Shown here piece by piece: positions 5,913-7,625 of a stretch of 7,625 nucleotides of DNA. Source of the DNA: Anaerolineae bacterium (GTDB lineage Bacteria; Chloroflexota; Anaerolineae; JAFGEY01); NCBI GenBank assembly GCA_016931365.1, contig JAFGEY010000220.1, positions 1 through 7,625 of the forward strand, given 5' to 3'. The translations under genes and the position numbers were made by a program. Numbering within the stretch: the stretch's first letter is position 1; each line of letters begins with the position of its first letter. The notes beneath the pieces are model-generated. The model had not been told where the DNA came from. It did not search any database and saw only the letters and a list, made by a program, of their open reading frames with translations.

Positions 5913-7410
5913 CGTCCAGCCCCTCGTCATCGAGCCAGTCCGGCAAGCGCATATCGGCGGGCAAAGGCAAAGTAAACACAAATTGGGCGCCCCTGCCATC
6001 GCCGGTGATCGGGCTTTCTACCCAGATGCGCCCGTCGTGGGCTTCGACAATGCCCTTGCAGATCGAAAGCCCCAGCCCGGTGCCCGCGTCCGGCGCGTAA
6101 CCCTCGGAGATGCGGTAGAATTTTCCAAACAAGTGCGCGCGGGTTTGCTCCGGGATAGTTGGCCCTTCGTTTGACACACTGACCGTCACCTGCGATTCAC
6201 TGCTGGCGACGGTCACGCCGATCGTAGATCCTGGCGGCGCAAAGTGCAGCGCATTTTCCAGCAGGTTGGTCATGACCCGGTCCAGTTGGACGTAATCGGC
6301 GTACACCAGCGGCAGATTGGCGGGCCAGCTCAGTTGTATCTGCGGCGCATTGCTGCCGGCAAGACGCCGCACAACGGCGCGGATCATCTCGTCTAGATCG
6401 CACCAATCCAGCTTGAGCCGCAGCGCCCCGCCCTCGATGCGCGACATGTCCAACAGGTCGCCCACCAGCCGGTTGAGCCGGTCGGCCTCTTCGTCGATAG
6501 TCGACAGCAGGTCGCGGCGCACATCGGCTTCCAGTTGCACGTCTTGCAGCAGCGTCGTTGCCGAGGCCTTGATCGCCGCCAGCGGCGTGCGCAGGTCGTG
6601 GGAGACAGAAGACAGCAGGGCCGATTTAAGCCGGTCGCTTTCTTCCAGCAGCCGGGCTCGGGTGGCCTCCCGCGCCAGCCTGGCCCGTTCCACCACTGAC
6701 CCCAGCTGAGCAGCGAACGTGGTCAGCAGGCGCCTGGTTTCGGGCGCGAGGTCGCCGCCAGGCTGGCGCATCATCAGGCGCAGTATGCCCACGGACACTT
6801 GGTTGACTGTCAGGGGCAAGTCGATTGCCTGGACAGCGGCAGCAATCATCGGCGGCGAGTCATCGACCGCGATTTTAGGCACCCAGTGACGGATGTGAAA
6901 TGCAAGTTCGTCATTTGCCCCCGGCAGCAGAATCTCGCAGCCTGCCAGGTCGAACACCTCGGTCACCTCGCGCGCGGCCGAAGAGAGAATCTCGTCCAGG
7001 CCCGCTTCTGCGCTCAGCGTCTTGCTCAAATGGTACAGCGTGGTCGATTCGAACTCGCGGGCCTGGGCCTGCCTAGCATGTTCATTCGAGATGGTGACCA
7101 GCCTACTGATGAGCACAGCAATGCCGAGAAAGACCAACAGCGCCACAAATTCGTCAGCCTGCTGCACGATCAGCGTGTGCCGCGGATCGATGAAAAAATA
7201 GTTGAACGCAAAAAATGCCAGAGTCGACGCAACCAGGGCGGGGCGTAGCCCGCAATGGGTGGACGCCAGAATCACTGGCAGCAAGAACAGGAGGGCTATC
7301 ACAGGGGTCGATAGCCACGCTTCCAGGCTCAGCAGGATAAGTGTGGTGATGGCAACAGCAACGATACTCTCGAGATATGCTACCACGCTCCGCGCGAAAC
7401 GAGTTTTCAC
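5884..7410 (-). CDS. kdpD: KdpD-like sensor histidine kinase lacking the KdpD N-terminal and Usp domains (508 aa)
   Basis: Inner-membrane sensor kinase partner of the overlapping kdpE. Four helices at about 7-33, 35-51, 55-73 and 85-105 form the DUF4118 domain of KdpD, with the marker FNYFFIDPRHT (about 69-79) matching the F-D-F-F-F-x-P-P-R element of E. coli KdpD. A GAF-like region follows (about 130-242), then the dimerisation helix with phospho-acceptor H271 (SSVSHDLRTPLAA), and a HATPase domain (about 369-484): N-box N382/N386, F-box LFGKFYR, G2 box GTGLGLS (443-449). The G1 box is unusual: SNEGPTIP replaces the common DNGPGIP, so its Asp is Asn414. E. coli KdpD is 894 aa; the Walker-A KdpD domain and Usp domain are missing, and such short forms are known elsewhere. 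Start: GTG 7410, preceded by GAGGTGG. The frame extends to a TTG at 7458, but that codon lies in the -35 box of a good promoter. Confidence 0.9.
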   Translation of the reverse strand: MKTRFARSVVAYLESIVAVAITTLILLSLEAWLSTPVIALLFLLPVILASTHCGLRPALVASTLAFFAFNYFFIDPRHTLIVQQADEFVALLVFLGIAVLISRLVTISNEHARQAQAREFESTTLYHLSKTLSAEAGLDEILSSAAREVTEVFDLAGCEILLPGANDELAFHIRHWVPKIAVDDSPPMIAAAVQAIDLPLTVNQVSVGILRLMMRQPGGDLAPETRRLLTTFAAQLGSVVERARLAREATRARLLEESDRLKSALLSSVSHDLRTPLAAIKASATTLLQDVQLEADVRRDLLSTIDEEADRLNRLVGDLLDMSRIEGGALRLKLDWCDLDEMIRAVVRRLAGSNAPQIQLSWPANLPLVYADYVQLDRVMTNLLENALHFAPPGSTIGVTVASSESQVTVSVSNEGPTIPEQTRAHLFGKFYRISEGYAPDAGTGLGLSICKGIVEAHDGRIWVESPITGDGRGAQFVFTLPLPADMRLPDWLDDEGLDDEKDQNPDR

Positions 7411-7413
7411 AGG

Positions 7414-7420
7414 CCACCTC
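7414..7420 (-). promoter_or_regulatory. Ribosome binding site deciding the kdpD GTG start
   Basis: GAGGTGG lies a few bases upstream of GTG 7410. The alternative TTG at 7458 has no Shine-Dalgarno sequence before it and lies upstream of the predicted transcription start, so the GTG is preferred. Confidence 0.65.
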
Positions 7421-7429
7421 TTCTGAGCA

Positions 7430-7458
7430 ATTGTACTCGGAACGGCGGAGCGAGTCAA
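7430..7458 (-). promoter_or_regulatory. Sigma70-type promoter for the kdpD-kdpE unit
   Basis: Read on the minus strand, the -35 TTGACT (7458-7453) and -10 TACAAT (7435-7430) are separated by exactly 17 bases, each matching consensus in five of six positions. Transcription should begin near 7423, only about a dozen bases before the GTG start at 7410, which leaves just room for the GAGGTGG ribosome site (7420-7414). No extra operator is obvious, suggesting basal, possibly constitutive, expression of the sensor/regulator pair. Confidence 0.72.
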
Positions 7459-7545
7459 AGTTGGTTGGGGCTTGGGCAGGCGCGGGCGAGTTTGGCTTCC
7501 AGGTCAGCCGGGTGTTGGATGGGGGACTTGCGCCCCTGGTGCCCT

Positions 7546-7564
7546 ATGCCTTTCGGCTAGGCAT
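7546..7564. repeat. Second hairpin sharing an arm with the long hairpin
   Basis: ATGCCT (7546-7551) pairs with AGGCAT (7559-7564) around a 7-base loop. Its right arm uses bases 7560-7563, which also form the outer clamp of the neighbouring long stem, so the full forms of both cannot exist together. Confidence 0.45.
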
Positions 7565-7601
7565 TGAGAGGAGAGGTTCTTCGACCTCTCCTCTTACTGC
7601 C
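7560..7601. repeat. Long hairpin upstream of kdpD
   Basis: A perfect 11-bp stem (AGAGGAGAGGT, 7567-7577, with ACCTCTCCTCT, 7584-7594) closes a 6-base loop. On the plus strand it extends outward through a G-T and a T-A pair, one mismatch, and a 4-bp GGCA/TGCC clamp, about 17 paired positions. No T-run follows on either strand. A minus-strand frame entering from the right edge stops (TAA) at about 7597-7595, just where the stem begins, so it may end an upstream gene's transcript; an interspersed palindromic repeat is the alternative. Confidence 0.6.
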
Positions 7602-7625
7602 GGGCATCAGGCGGGCGATCGACTC

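Larger units (their letters stand above)
7459..7625. other. Right-edge region without a recognised gene
   Basis: About 167 bases with no supported gene. It holds the two hairpins listed and a third small stem (GGGG near 7520-7524 with CCCC 7532-7535). One minus-strand frame is open from about 7557 to a TGA at 7457-7455 and reads like protein (...ADLEAKLARACPSPNQL), but it has no start codon with a ribosome site and lies directly after a stop in the same frame. It could be a decayed gene end or part of a repeat. Confidence 0.45.

Noticed and set aside
5310..5975. Plus-strand open frame of 221 codons
   Set aside because: Antisense to kdpE, whose receiver and winged-helix motifs are unmistakable on the minus strand.
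5913..5999. N-terminal extension of kdpE
   Set aside because: The added Cys/Pro-rich residues precede the normal receiver start and lie fully within the kinase gene; ATG 5912 has its own ribosome site.
7455..7557. Minus-strand frame ending in ADLEAKLARACPSPNQL as a gene
   Set aside because: Too short, with no start codon and ribosome site, and immediately preceded by an in-frame stop; mentioned only as a possible relic.

Overview
The window is a stretch of GC-rich bacterial chromosome in which every convincing gene lies on the minus strand, so the genes read from right to left. Nothing in it fixes the taxon. The mix of a short KdpD-type kinase, RCK (TrkA-type) proteins, an APC permease and a membrane pyrophosphatase would fit Chloroflexota (Anaerolineae/Caldilineae-like), but this is an impression from gene style, not a measurement. 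I see no tRNA, rRNA, CRISPR array, transposase or phage gene.

Layout in transcription order. (1) 7625-7459: non-coding by eye, with a row of hairpins, possibly the tail of an upstream unit. (2) A clear sigma70-type promoter (TTGACT-17-TACAAT) drives a two-gene unit: a shortened KdpD-like sensor kinase (7410-5884) whose 3' end overlaps a KdpE-like response regulator (5912-5217). (3) A 169-nt gap (5216-5048), the longest between genes, holds two phased TTTAyA-like direct repeats upstream of a -10 that lacks a good -35, the layout expected of an OmpR/PhoB-family activated promoter. (4) Then come six tightly spaced genes: a small membrane protein with a Usp-like tail (5047-4523), a 362-aa protein I do not recognise (4453-3365), a KimA/APC-type transporter of 608 aa (3351-1525), an RCK_N-only TrkA-like protein (1484-1086), a full-length RCK_N+RCK_C TrkA-like protein (1066-407), and the first 132 codons of a membrane-bound pyrophosphatase HppA (396 to the left edge).

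Reading of the whole: this looks like a potassium/cation homeostasis cluster. The Kdp-type two-component system would sense K+ limitation or turgor, its regulator would bind the repeats in the gap, and the downstream operon would supply a K+ transporter of the KimA type, two nucleotide-binding RCK regulators and a PPi-driven ion pump that could energise uptake. No KdpFABC pump and no TrkH/KtrB channel subunit is visible. The transporter-plus-two-RCK core resembles the mycobacterial Rv2690c-ceoB-ceoC locus (from memory). The added pyrophosphatase, the Usp-like membrane protein and the unknown 362-aa protein make the arrangement unusual.
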